A DNA stretch of 64,000 nucleotides, taken from NCBI RefSeq assembly GCF_026262505.1, contig NC_067206.1, forward strand, positions 35,169,896 to 35,233,895. Direction: 5' to 3'. Positions 37,764 through 47,422 of this stretch are shown piece after piece. The notes below the pieces were generated by a model. It was not told the DNA's origin. It saw nothing but the letters and a program-made list of their open reading frames with translations, and ran no database searches. Each line of letters begins with the position of its first letter. Position 1 is the first letter of the stretch. The position numbers were made by a program, and so were the translations under genes. This DNA comes from Trichomonas vaginalis G3 (lineage: Eukaryota; Parabasalia; Trichomonadida; Trichomonadidae).

Positions 37764-37802
37764 GGTTAGAAATGAGGTTAGATATCGGGTTAGATCTACC
37801 CT
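37764..37802. repeat. Intergenic hairpin, B-like type, in Maverick C
   Basis: GGTTAGA, GAGGTTAGATATC, GGGTTAGATCTACCCT. Stem words resemble the B type but are rearranged. It lies 10 bp after the last gene of the element, the usual 3' position. Confidence 0.6.
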
Positions 37803-38151
37803 AAAATTAATTTTATCATTTATGAAAAATTTAGTATATACAGAAATTAAAAAATTTTTGAGTTAATTTATTTTTAAGTTTATTTTTTTACTCTGGGTGT
37901 TAAAATCTATGATAAAAAAAATAAATAAAAAATTTTAACGTTTATTTTTAAGTTTATTTTTAAAAAATTATTTTTTTTATTTTGTAAATGTCAAAAATTT
38001 TAACGTTTATTTTTTAAAGTTTATTTTTTAAAAATTATTTTTTTATTTTGTAAATGTCAAAAATTTTACATGTCAAACGGTTTTTGTAAATTCTAGTAAT
38101 TTGGGGTCCGAGGGGCGTAGACCCTTGGTACCGAATTACTAGATACTAACT
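37803..38151. repeat. Right terminal region of Maverick C
   Basis: A roughly 67-bp unit (AAAAATTTTAACGTTTATTT... ATTTTGTAAATGTC) is tandemly duplicated at about 37,935-38,065. TCAAACGGTTTTTGTAAATT then a terminal hairpin and ATACTAACT follow. Only the last 10 bp and the plan are shared with A and B. Confidence 0.65.
38094..38141. repeat. Terminal hairpin of Maverick C
   Basis: TAGTAATT...GG..CC.AGGG pairs with CCCTTGG...GAATTACTA around GGCGTAGA. Fourteen or more pairs with a few mismatches. The stem differs wholly from those of A and B. Confidence 0.7.
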
Positions 38152-39475
38152 GAGGCGATAGATATGAAGGATGGCCAGACAAGTCAGGATTATAAATCCG
38201 CAATAACAGCAGGATTTAACAGAATTGACATTAGGAAAGTCAAGATAGGTAGTGTGGTAGTTGACGGAGGACCAGCACAGTTAGAATGCTTCAAAGATAC
38301 TTGGAATGATTCATTCTATCATGACAGAGATCCAAAATACTACAAGATATTGCTTATTCCCTGTTTGTGTCACAGAATCCACAACAGCTATCAATATATT
38401 GCTGGCAAGAACAACCAGTTACAAAGTTTAGTAAAGGATGTGCACAGAATTGCAGAACTTTGTCGCATTCATGCTGACGATATAGGTGCACAATGTCCAC
38501 AGCATGTATCCACCAGATGGATATATGACTATAATATATGTGTCTTTATTCTTAAGTACGAAAACAAAATCAAGCAATATATAAATGTAGATCACGATAA
38601 AATCGTACAATTGAAAGATTGTTTAGCTGTTCTTAAAAAGCTAATCTTAGTATTCGAATCGGATAAGGCATTGTTGGCAAATTGTTACATTTGGCTTCGT
38701 AAAGCCATATCAGCTCTCAATCTTTTGACATCCAATTTGCATAATGCATTCGGATCCATCTTGGCATCTTCATTGGATAGCTATACCTTGGACTCTGACT
38801 TTGGTGGGCTATGGTGTTTGGCATTCTCTCTCACGCCGAGAGGAAGGTTCTACTTCCATAGAAAGTTTGTTAAAAACGAAGAAGTAGAAGATTTGGCCGA
38901 TCCCTTGAGTTCCTTTCAAAGTGAGCATATTCCTGATAAAGATCCGGCAGAAGATTTACAGGACATTTACATGGATTCTATTTTTGAGGAAGGTAACACA
39001 AACGCTGTAATTGATGTAACAGATGAAGGCACATTTCGTAGAATTGTCGAATCTGATGATCAACTTAGGCTTACATTGCAAGATGTACGCGAGGATAATC
39101 ATCAGACTGCCGAAAATGATCTAACAGCAGCTAAAGATTACCTCAAGCGCATTTTGGTTCAATTCCGATTGAACGAAAGACAAAAAACGCTTGTACTCTC
39201 GTTATATAATACGTTCATCAATAAGGAATCAGACATCTTTGAGAACGATCTGATGATGGACGAGGCACAAAATTATGCTTGGGAAGAGATCTCGCATAGA
39301 ATTGGAGAAAAATCCATCCTTGCGGAAATAGCATTACGCTTGTTTATGTTCATCTCCTTCGGAGGCAACATGTGAACGTAATATCAAAGCACAAAGGTTA
39401 ATTTTGAACGTTAGGCGGTTAAGATCCAAGAAAAACTTGTTAAATAGCCGTCATATCTTAATGGCAACTAAATGA
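38152..39475 (+). pseudogene. hAT-like transposase remnant
   Basis: About 400 codons. A DDE/RNase-H-like hAT pattern is visible: VVVDGGPAQLECF, LLIPCLCHRIHNSYQYIAGK, then CPQHVSTRWIYDYN. An acidic insertion follows, and a C-terminal dimerisation-type end reads SEATCERNIKAQRLILNV. One frameshift near 39,360 moves this last part to another frame (up to 39,475). The N-terminus is missing because Maverick C ends at 38,151 inside the gene. The BED finger, if any, is lost. Confidence 0.6.
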
Positions 39476-40209
39476 AATAAACATTTTGTTATTATTATTT
39501 TTCAATATTAAATAGCCATTTTCTTCACAAATATTTCAATGTGTTTTTACAACAATTTAACATTCAATAATTTATAATGAATCGTTCTCTTTCATTAAAC
39601 ATTAATTAAAACCTCCGGTCATGAATATTTTTTTTGTTATTATTATTTTGTAATTTAAAATCGAATAATATATAAGAGTAATATTTATTATTTTACATTT
39701 TAATTCGTTATGATAATCTTTATATTTACAATTTATAAAGCACCGATCCACAGATAATATAGTTCAGTGGTAAGAGACATAGTATAAGCCTTAAGTTCCC
39801 CAGTTCGACTCCAGGGCCTTTTCGCTTTTTTCTTTTTAGATTTTTTTCTGAAGTTTATTTTTAAGGTTCTCGCTGGCGACCTCCCGTTCACAAACTTCAG
39901 AAAAGGCCACAGCTACATTTTTTGTACTTATACTTTCAATAAAATAACCATGAAATTCTAAAAAAAAACATATGATATTTAAAATTTATTGAGCATCGAG
40001 TTATTTATTTACCATAATATTCAGATAACAAAGCATTCCTTTACGACATTGAGTTCATTTTATCTTTTCCAAAAACCAAATTCAATCTGTTTTCAATATA
40101 TCAACAATTACGATTTCGAATCCAATTAGGAAGAGCATAAGTTTACGTCATGATAAAATAATTGACTCAACTATTAGTTTTAACAGAATATAGAGTTATG
40201 AATAATATA
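39476..40209. other. AT-rich intergenic region between hAT remnant and mariner
   Basis: Holds the tRNA-like sequence at about 39,749-39,818 and otherwise no gene or repeat that I can support. Confidence 0.5.
39749..39818 (+). other. tRNA-like remnant
   Basis: A box TAGTTCAGTGGTAAGA (39,760-39,775), B box GTTCGACTC (39,803-39,811) and a T-run terminator just after (TTTT at 39,818). The acceptor stem cannot be paired and the T stem is imperfect, so it is probably a decayed tRNA gene. Confidence 0.4.
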
Positions 40210-41506
40210 GGGTGTCCAAAGGTGCGTTTAGCACAGCGCTCTATATGAGACTATTAAAGGAGATATATGCTGATTATAAATATATAATAAAAAATATGAA
40301 TATATGTATATGATGAGTATGTTGTATTTTGGCGCCATGCCGGGATATAAAATGAATTTTGAGACAAGAGGCGGTTTCGCGGGAAATTTTGGCGGGATTT
40401 TTTTCATTTTTTTAATGAATCATAAAGAAACATCCTCGCTCTTGCAAAAAAATGCAAAGACTGTAAAAAAATCTACGAGACATTGGTAAAATGCTTCGGT
40501 ATGGATGCTCCTAGCTATTCCACTGTAACGTATCATGTTAGGATGTATCACTTCATGAAAAAAGGCGCCCATCATAAAAATTGACAAAAAATCGCCGGAT
40601 CAAAGAAAAATCAAAGCAATTCTTCAAGCGCTAGATGAAGACCCAAGAGCATCACTCAGAAGGATAGAGGAGATGACAAAGATACCACGTACAACAGTCA
40701 GTTATTATCTGCACAATTATTTGAACTACAAACTAGCGTATACACGTTGGGTTCCGCACAACCTTAATTCAGTTCAAAAAAAATCTAGAGTCCAATCTTC
40801 GAAAGAGCTCCTCTCTATATTGGGTGCGTATCAATCCAAGAAGTTTCGCTTTTTAGTAACAGGGGACGAGTCTTGGTTTCAATATGCAACAGAAGCCAAA
40901 ATCATGTGGATCCCGAAGGATGAAAATCCGCAAACATTCCCGAAGAAAAAAATTGACACACCAATGATGATGTTGTCGGTTTTTTGGGGCGTGAATGGCA
41001 TCATCGCAATTGATATTCTTCATAAACCTAATACGATGAATGCTCAGTATCTAATTGACAATGTTCTTACTCAAATTATCAATTCTGATGAGTTTGAGAA
41101 ATCCAAACAACAAAAACAAAAGTTTGCAATTCATTTTGATAATTCAAGAGTTCACAAAAGTCATAAGGTAATGAATTACTTGGTGGAAAACAATGTCAAA
41201 GTTGTTCCAAACCCAATTTATTCACCTGATATTGCACCCTCTGACTTTTATTTATTCGGCACGCTAAAAAAGAGAGCTGAAGGACGCGAATTCGCGAGTC
41301 CAGATGATCTTGAAAATTTTGTCAGAGAGCAATTTGAGCAATTTTCTCATGATGATTTAAAGCGTGTCTTTCAAGCCTGGATCGATCGCTGCGAACGCGT
41401 GATTGAATCCAATAGTGATTATATTTAAATAAACTTTATATATATGTAACTTGTTTATTTCTATTCGCAGTATTCAGGTTTGTGCTAAACACACCTTTGG
41501 ACACCC
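40210..41506 (+). mobile_element. Mariner transposon, Tvmar1-type, copy 2
   Basis: 1,297 bp between TA dinucleotides (40,208-40,209 and 41,507-41,508), with GGGTGTCCAAAGGTG ends. Nearly identical to copy 1, opposite orientation, in non-Maverick DNA. Confidence 0.95.
40415..41428 (+). pseudogene. Mariner transposase, copy 2 (two small deletions)
   Basis: Same protein as copy 1. The C-terminal 251 residues are intact (TGDESWFQY, HFDNSRVH, IAPSDFYLF) and differ from copy 1 at only about three residues. In the N-terminal third, compared with copy 1, one base is lost near 40,427 (AAAGAAACATCC) and two near 40,560 (CATGAAAAAAGG), so the frame is broken in different places from copy 1. Both copies are dead but young. 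Confidence 0.9.
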
Positions 41507-41569
41507 TATATATTGATAAAAATGCAATTTATTTCATTCATGATATAATATAAAATTTTTATAATTAAT

Positions 41570-42291
41570 TTATTGAAGAACAAAAGTATAAACAGGTAAT
41601 AGTTCTGGATCCCATTTCTTTTGAGGAATGGATTCAATTAGTTTAAGTCCTGATTTAGAAAACAATTCGAGGTAGTGCTTATATGTGCGATTAATTTGAT
41701 TATCAAGTTCACGATATTGTGCACGATCTTTAGGAAGACTTTTGCTTTTGTTTGCAATGTTATCTTTGACAACAATGAAACCATGCTCATTAAGACTCGA
41801 TTTACAGCGAATTAAGAAGTTAATGCAATCATCATCCATAAGATACATGATAGCCCACTGACACCAAATTAAATCATATTTAGTATCTGGAATCCAATCT
41901 TGTGCACCAATTGTGATTCCTCGGAATTTAACAATAGATTCGAGTTCTTGTTTAGTACTTTCAACAAAGCTTGGAATGTATTCAACTAAATCAATATATT
42001 CAAATGTTTGTGAAAGAACATTTTTCGAAACACGACCAATACCTCCTGCAATGTCTGCAGCTCTGGTCTTGCCCATACCTTTCTTAACAAGACTCTTGAT
42101 CAATTCGCGACTAGAAACGATGTCGATGACATTCATCTCTGGATATCCACCAAGCATGCCGGAAACGTTATGATCTTGTTGTGACCAATGTTTTTGACTA
42201 ACTTCGTACCATGTGGATCCATGAATTTTGAATGCTTCATCTGGATCAATAATTCAGATTCGTTTTCACTCTCACTCTCACTTTCACTCAT
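41570..42291 (-). pseudogene. Protein N-terminal methyltransferase (NTMT1/METTL11A family), one frameshift
   Basis: Family signatures on the minus strand: WYEVSQKHW and GMLGGYPEM in the N-terminal part, SAM motif I (AADIAGGIGRVSKN), the acidic post-I strand (IDLVEYIPSF), and WIPDTKYDLIWCQWAIMYL. The C-terminal catalytic part is intact (195 aa from 42,157). The natural start is the ATG at 42,291 with an acidic Ser-Glu N-terminus; a one-base shift near 42,250 separates it from the rest. These SAM enzymes methylate the alpha-amine of Xaa-Pro-Lys N-termini. A host gene; the shift may be a real mutation or a sequence error. Confidence 0.75.
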
Positions 42292-42313
42292 AAAATTGAT
42301 AAATCAAATTTTC

Positions 42314-42324
42314 AAAAAAGTGAC
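42314..42324 (-). promoter_or_regulatory. Inr of the methyltransferase gene
   Basis: TTGTCACTTTTTTG read on the minus strand, about 25-30 nt before the ATG at 42,291; it fits TCAYTWYT. Confidence 0.5.
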
Positions 42325-43118
42325 AATGAAAATTGAAATTCCTTACATCTACTAATGAATCAAAAAATTATTTTTCGAGGAAGATTCTATTACCTAATAT
42401 TCTTAACACTTTGCACGACAATTATGTTTTTGATATTCATACATAAATTCCAACTTCATTCATTTTAATCTTTTCCATATTCAGAAGAACTTTCTATAAA
42501 TCTACCATATTTTGAACTTCTTATTGACTAAATCTTCAGAATATTAATGCATTACGTACAATTTATTCAAAAAATCGAAAAGATTGAAATCAAAATTCAT
42601 GGTATCAAAAGAAAAATCAAAATTGCACACTTATCAGATACAAAAATGAAATACCCATATTCACAATTTACAGAATCTAGACTTACAAAGATATAAGAAA
42701 TAACTAGATCTATTTATTTACATATATAAATATAATTCTTGATGCAATTTGAATAAATATCTTCTGTATGCGAGTTCACATTTATCATCAAAATAATACA
42801 AACAAATTGATTTTATATTATTATTAGATCAAATAATACCGTTTTTGAAATGTTTATTTAATTTTGCAATTAAGTATACTGTTTTCTTTAATAATTATGC
42901 TATAATTATATATTTTCGATGCATTTTCTAGAAAATTAATTAAATATTTGGATCAAAATTCCAGCAATTTAATCTTTAGAAACTCGAAAATATTTGCTGA
43001 AGAATTGGCATGAATATTGCAAATTTAATTGAACTAGTTGCTTTGACATACTGGTGCATCAATGTATTCCTTCTATTTCGGATGAATATGAACCAAAAAA
43101 CTAAATTTATAAATTTTA
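42325..43118. other. AT-rich intergenic region
   Basis: About 800 bp with no supported gene, repeat or RNA; composition above 75% A+T by eye. Confidence 0.6.
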
Positions 43119-43461
43119 ATGTCACGTTTCAGTGATTTTCTCTCTTCGGAGAGATTATCACTTTCATCATTTTGAAAATATTCCTAAAAACATATGGTAT
43201 GAATTATATGGTGAAAATAACAAAACAAATCCAACAACATGTGTTAATTGTCAAGTTTCTGTTACTAATTCGGAGTGTTTTGTTTTACTTAGTTTTTTTC
43301 ATGATCTTGAAGATGGTGCTATTTCAATTACAACGGATAATATCAAATTATTACATTCCGAATGTTCATTCAATGTCTGTAAAAGGAGTCAAGGAGGTTC
43401 AGTTTACGTGAAAGGTCAAAATTCAATTATTCAACATCGATGTTGTTCATTAGGTCAGGTA
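43119..43461 (+). pseudogene. Pmp-like surface protein, N-terminal part, cut by Maverick D
   Basis: Starts at ATG 43,119 (MSRFSDFLSSERLSLS), shifts frame near 43,165, then continues FHHFENIPKNIW, NPTTCVNCQVSV, ISITTDNIKLLHSECSFNVC and GGSVYVKGQNSIIQH. This is the classic start of the trichomonad Pmp-like beta-helix family. Maverick D begins at 43,462, and the remainder of the gene would lie past the window. Confidence 0.65.
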
Positions 43462-43464
43462 AGT

Positions 43465-43497
43465 GGGGCTTCCAGGCGCGTTGCGCCCTCTAGCCCC
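43465..43497. repeat. Terminal hairpin of Maverick D
   Basis: GGGGCT ... GGCGC-GTT-GCGCC ... AGCCCC: an outer 6-bp and an inner 5-bp stem, 3 bp from the presumed outer end. The plan matches the terminal hairpins of A, B and C; the sequence does not. Confidence 0.65.
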
Positions 43498-43538
43498 GAA
43501 GATGTTTAGTATAAATGAAGTTTTTATTCGGAAAATTG

Positions 43539-43634
43539 TTAGTCTTCTGGTGTGAATTCGGAGGACTCTTCTTCCTCCTCCATTGCTTCTGGGAAGAAGC
43601 CTTCTTCTGGGTCGAAAACATTATATAATGTGGA
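43539..43634 (-). CDS. Acidic terminal peptide of Maverick D (partial)
   Basis: Minus-strand frame ending at 43,539: VFDPEEGFFPEAMEEEEESS then a short end. No ATG is clear. The same segment recurs at 44,807-44,886. Its outward direction, acidity and terminal place parallel the 108-aa terminal gene of A and B. Low confidence as an independent gene. Confidence 0.3.
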   Translation of the reverse strand, partial: STLYNVFDPEEGFFPEAMEEEEESSEFTPED

Positions 43635-43711
43635 GTGTGGTAGAATTTACGAAAAAGTGACACTTAACCTTAAATTTCCAAACACTATTTTTTGATTGTA
43701 TTTTGTTATTT

Positions 43712-44039
43712 ATATATTTATATATGTATATTTATGTATGTATATTTATGTATGTATATTTATATATGTATATTTATATATGTATATTTATATATGTATA
43801 TTTATATATGTATATTTATATATGTATATTTATATATGTATATATTTATATATGTATATATTTATATATGTATATATTTATATATGTATATATTTATATA
43901 TGTATATATTTATATATGTATATATTTATATATGTATATATTTATATATGTATATATTTATATATGTATATATTTATATATGTATATATTTATATATGTA
44001 TATATTTATATATGTATATATTTATATATGTATATTTAT
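43712..44039. repeat. TATATTTATATATGTA microsatellite
   Basis: About 330 bp of 16- and then 18-bp units. All three plus frames stay open, which is an artefact of the repeat rather than evidence for genes. Confidence 0.9.
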
Positions 44040-44142
44040 TTAAAAAAATTAAAAATAATATAATTAAAATTTATTTATATTTTAAATTTCATACTGATCT
44101 TCGATTCCAATTTGTGAATTGATATCATTAACAATTGAATTT

Positions 44143-44520
44143 CGGTGCACCCCTATGAGAGCGCTGGCGACCGAAACACCACTAGTAAGATTGTGTATTA
44201 GAAACTGCTTCATGCTGTGTTGAGTAAGCTTCGATGTCTTTGTAGGATAGCTTTCTGAGAGCGAAACAAGATAGTGTTGAAAAAAAATTTTTGAAAATCT
44301 GAGAGACTGTGCAAGAGCCAACGACCAAAACACTACCAGTAAGATACAGCAGTAGTAGCTGCTTCATGCTGCATTGAGTATTGTTGAATAATTTGAAGTA
44401 GTGGTTTTTGAAATCAGCACCCCTATGAGAGCGCTGGCGACCGAAACACCACTAGTAAGATTGTGTATTAGAAACTGCTTCATGCTGTGTTGAGTAAGCT
44501 TCGATATCTTTATCAGACCA
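44143..44520. repeat. Three tandem units of about 137 bp
   Basis: Units at about 44,143, 44,290 and 44,418. The first and third are nearly identical (CCCTATGAGAGCGCTGGCGA, CTTCATGCTGTGTTGAGTAA); the middle one is diverged. On the minus strand each could encode a similar peptide (SMKQFLIHNLTSGVSVASAL). Origin unknown; perhaps an insertion in the terminal gene. Confidence 0.6.
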
Positions 44521-44806
44521 CCTTTAAATTAACCACTCACATTCTCACTGTGGTCCATCTAAAATTTGTAAACTTTATGACATAAAATTATATTATATGC
44601 AGGATCCCACCTATTACTTAATCTTTTTGGAATAAATGTTTTATAATATTTATCGATTGATTGTAATTTTTTGTATAAAAAAAAGTTTTTTATTTATATT
44701 AAAAATATATTCGGTTAATGATATTATCTTATAATTTGTAAATAAATCTAGTAATAAAATAACTTTAATAGTTGGTGTCACTTTTTCGAAAATTCTGGTT
44801 TTTTCT

Positions 44807-44886
44807 GAATTCGGAGGACTCTTCTTCCTCCTCCATTGCTTCTGGGAAGAAGCCTTCTTCTGGGTCGAAAACATTATATAATGTGT
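44807..44886. repeat. Second copy of the acidic-peptide segment
   Basis: 80 bp identical to 43,555-43,634 in direct orientation (GAGGACTCTTCTTCCTCCTC to ACATTATATAATGTG). Everything between could be a late insertion or duplication. An inverted GTGTCACTTTTTCG word lies just outside both copies (43,655 and 44,777). Confidence 0.75.
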
Positions 44887-44971
44887 CGCTTTTCACAAAT
44901 TATATATGTTTTCATGTTTTGTCACTTTTCTGTCACTTTTCAGGTAAAAACATTTTTATTATTATATATAA

Positions 44972-45789
44972 ATGAATTTTACAAAACCACCGTTACCGTT
45001 CTTTGGAAATAAGAGTAGATGTAAAGATATTATATTGAGAGAACTTAAGAAACTACCGAATGGTCTAACATTTGTAGATTTGTTAGGTGGAAGTTTCTAT
45101 ATATCCCATTTATGTCATACAATATTCCCAGACTCAAAGATTATATGCAATGACTTCGACAACTATATGGACCGTCTCAAACATATTCCAGACACAAACA
45201 ATATATTGAAAGAGTTAAAAGAAAAGATACCTATAGGTAAGATGGAACGTATACCATTAGATAAGAAAAATATTGTGAGAGAGGTTTTGAAAAAAGCAGA
45301 ATATATAGACTGGGATAGTATATCTGCTAGACTATTATATAGTGGTGCTATAAGAGTTCATGACATTGAAACACTTATGTCAAAAGTTTTATATCTTAAC
45401 TATACAAATGTTTTCAAAGAGAACATAGAAAAATATATTGAGGGTATAGAGTTTGTGAGATGTCATTGGACAGAGTTGTATGAAAAATATAAAGACAAGG
45501 AAAATGTTTTCTTTAAGTGGACCCGCCGTTCTATAACACATGGAATTTTCAATACCAAGTAGACTGGACTTTGAGAGACTCTTTAGAAACTTTAGACGTT
45601 ATACATAACCATCCATGCTTTTACTTTACATCCGATAAAAGTGGTTTGGAAACCGTTATGAGATGGTTAGAGGACATACATGACTATGAGTTTATATATG
45701 ACAAGATAGAATATGAGAGAGGTCCTATAAACTGGAGAAAGTGTCACAATAAAGAAATTTTATTAGTAAGTAAATGTGGTTTGAAATAG
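44972..45789 (+). pseudogene. D12-class N6-adenine DNA methyltransferase (fossil)
   Basis: N-terminus PPLPFFGNKSRCKDIILREL is the SAM-binding FxGxK start of D12/Dam-type enzymes. TFVDLLGGSF and SKIICNDFDNY form the next strands, and the catalytic DPPF motif follows (about 45,520). The C-terminal part is FYFTSDKSG and ILLVSKCG. Such enzymes methylate adenine in DNA; N6-methyladenine and Maverick-borne methyltransferases are known in T. vaginalis. Broken about once. First gene after the terminus, outside the replication cluster. Confidence 0.8.
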
Positions 45790-45905
45790 GACTACTTGTT
45801 TTAGGTTTTTTCCATTGTGTCATTTATTTATTTGACGTGGCAGAAAAGTACAGAGAATATGAAGATGAACCAATGCCTGCAAATGTTCAGTATATGTACT
45901 CGTAA
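45774..45905 (+). CDS. Small membrane peptide, 43 aa
   Basis: MWFEIGLLVLGFFHCVIYLF is a single membrane segment at the very N-terminus, then a charged tail (EKYREYEDEPMPANVQYMYS). It overlaps the end of the methyltransferase region by 16 bp. It may be a virion membrane or lysis-type peptide by analogy; unproven. Confidence 0.45.
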   Translation: MWFEIGLLVLGFFHCVIYLFDVAEKYREYEDEPMPANVQYMYS

Positions 45906-45928
45906 GAGATATTTTTATCTAATATTAA

Positions 45929-46279
45929 ATGGACGCACAGAACTTAGCGAATGCACAGCAACCTGGACAACCAAACCCAGAGAATATTCCAAATGAAGTT
46001 AGAATACAAACTGCAATGGCAAACTATGGTCAAGTGCCAACAGATGTACAAATGCAAACTGCCATGTCAAATGACACTGCGTTAGGTTTGCCACCATGGT
46101 ATGCAAATATGAGATGGAAAGAGTTTTATACAAACCCTGAAGTGGGATATAAACAACTTTATGCAGATGACGCGAACACAGGAGTTGACCCAGAATATGT
46201 TTTCTACCAGAGGAGAAACAGAATGTATGAGCTCCAGTTAAAGAATGCTATGAACTCAACAGGAAACGTAAGAGACTAG
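45929..46279 (+). CDS. Virion-type protein, 116 aa
   Basis: Intact. Pro/Gln/Asn-rich N-terminus with a loose internal repeat (RIQTAMANYGQVPTD then VQMQTAMSNDTA), then an aromatic region (LPPWYANMRWKEFYTNPEVG). Leader TATTTTTATCTAATATTAA before the ATG is of the virion-gene type. Unrecognised. Confidence 0.55.
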   Translation: MDAQNLANAQQPGQPNPENIPNEVRIQTAMANYGQVPTDVQMQTAMSNDTALGLPPWYANMRWKEFYTNPEVGYKQLYADDANTGVDPEYVFYQRRNRMYELQLKNAMNSTGNVRD

Positions 46280-46307
46280 GCGGACATTAGATTTTTACAC
46301 GTAGTAA

Positions 46308-46550
46308 ATGGGTTTCTTCAGTAGTATTGGAAACTTCTTCAGAAGAGTTGGAAGAGGTATATGGAATGGAATAAAATCTGTCGGAAGAGGAATTTGGAAC
46401 GGAGTCAAAAATATTGGTAAAAGAGTAGGTCAGTTTGTTGGTATTATACCTAAAGACCCTGAACCAGAAGAACAAGCTCCTGTTATACAACAGCCTGAAC
46501 CTGCACCACAGTCTAGTTGGCAACCAAATCCAACACCTCAACCGTATTAA
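46308..46550 (+). CDS. Amphipathic virion-type peptide, 80 aa
   Basis: MGFFSSIGNFFRRVG, then two copies of VGRGIWNG with Ile-Lys spacers: a strongly amphipathic, positively charged helix. The C-terminus is Pro/Gln-rich. This plan resembles membrane-lytic capsid proteins such as adenovirus pVI only in physical character. Leader GATTTTTACACGTAGTAA ATG. Confidence 0.5.
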   Translation: MGFFSSIGNFFRRVGRGIWNGIKSVGRGIWNGVKNIGKRVGQFVGIIPKDPEPEEQAPVIQQPEPAPQSSWQPNPTPQPY

Positions 46551-46554
46551 AAAG

Positions 46555-47404
46555 TTATATTTTTATCGTTCGATAGTAGTTGTATATGAAACTAAGTTCT
46601 AAGTAAAACGCATGGTATAATGGAATTATTCTTTTTCTTCCATCTGTAGTAAACCATACTTGAAAGTCTGAAATACTTCCACTTGGTGGTTCGTATAACT
46701 TTGTAGGTTTTTCGTAAAAGTCATTTGCCAAGCATAAGAAAGAGTTTTGGGCGCCAGAAAATGAAGCATGAACTATCACAGCATCTTGGTCGAAAACATC
46801 TTTAAATAAATATGGTTCATCTCTTGCATATCGACTGTAGATATTTGCTAAAGGAGGTTCAACTTTCTGATTTAACATTCTTTGCAAATAATACCATGAC
46901 ATTGCAGTGAATTCTGTATATATTTGTTCGTCTTTCTTTGGATTGTCTTCGTAGATTTGAAATGACACTTGTGAATTTTGTTTGTCATATACAATTCTCA
47001 CATAAAGTGTGCTATTGGTATTCGCATATTCATCAGCATATTTTGCATAACATGAATTTATTTTATCTTCTATATTTTTTAATGCAGCCTGTAGAGAAGA
47101 TGAGAGGTCAACTTGTATTAGCTCAATTTCTTCCCACATTTTTCGTTGCCCTTCAGATGTATAATCTATATGAAACCTTACAATAAATGGAAAAACTTTT
47201 ATCTTCTACAGACACAAACTTTATTCTTCGAAAGCCAATAGCTTTTGTGACAGATGGGTCTCTTAGCCATCTTAATGGGTAGTCAAAACGATAGCCTTCA
47301 TGCTTTATAGTATCTAAGTCAAACTTTTGACCGACATTAGTAAAAAGTTCATCTAATGGTTTAGTTGTAGCAACTCTAGAATTTTCTTTTTCTATTGGAA
47401 GCAT
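46555..47404 (-). pseudogene. Penton-like minor capsid candidate, Maverick D (fossil)
   Basis: Minus-strand region starting MLPIEKENSRVATTKP. Contains DYPLRWLRDPSVTKAIGF near the start and SFLCLANDFYEKPTKLYEPP and FQVWFTTDGRKRIIP near the end, matching 7,330 and 35,136. Broken about once. Divergent from the fibre gene and convergent with the amphipathic peptide gene. Confidence 0.5.
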
Positions 47405-47422
47405 ATTTTATCTATAATAAAA

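Larger units (their letters stand above)
34738..38151 (+). mobile_element. Maverick/Polinton C (right part, fossil)
   Basis: Third element, more AT-rich in codon use than A and B. Parts: ATPase, penton-like gene, small membrane gene, 66-aa gene, Gly-rich gene, 72-aa gene, KDG coiled-coil gene, signal-peptide-like gene, hairpin and right terminus ending ATACTAACT. Broken, about three or four breaks. Its left part is missing at the junction with Maverick B. The small intact genes suggest moderate age. Confidence 0.8.

Noticed and set aside
43692-44122. Three overlapping plus-strand frames of 115-139 codons
   Set aside because: All lie in the TATATTTATATATGTA microsatellite, which has no stop codon in any plus frame; the predicted Tyr/Ile repeats are an artefact.
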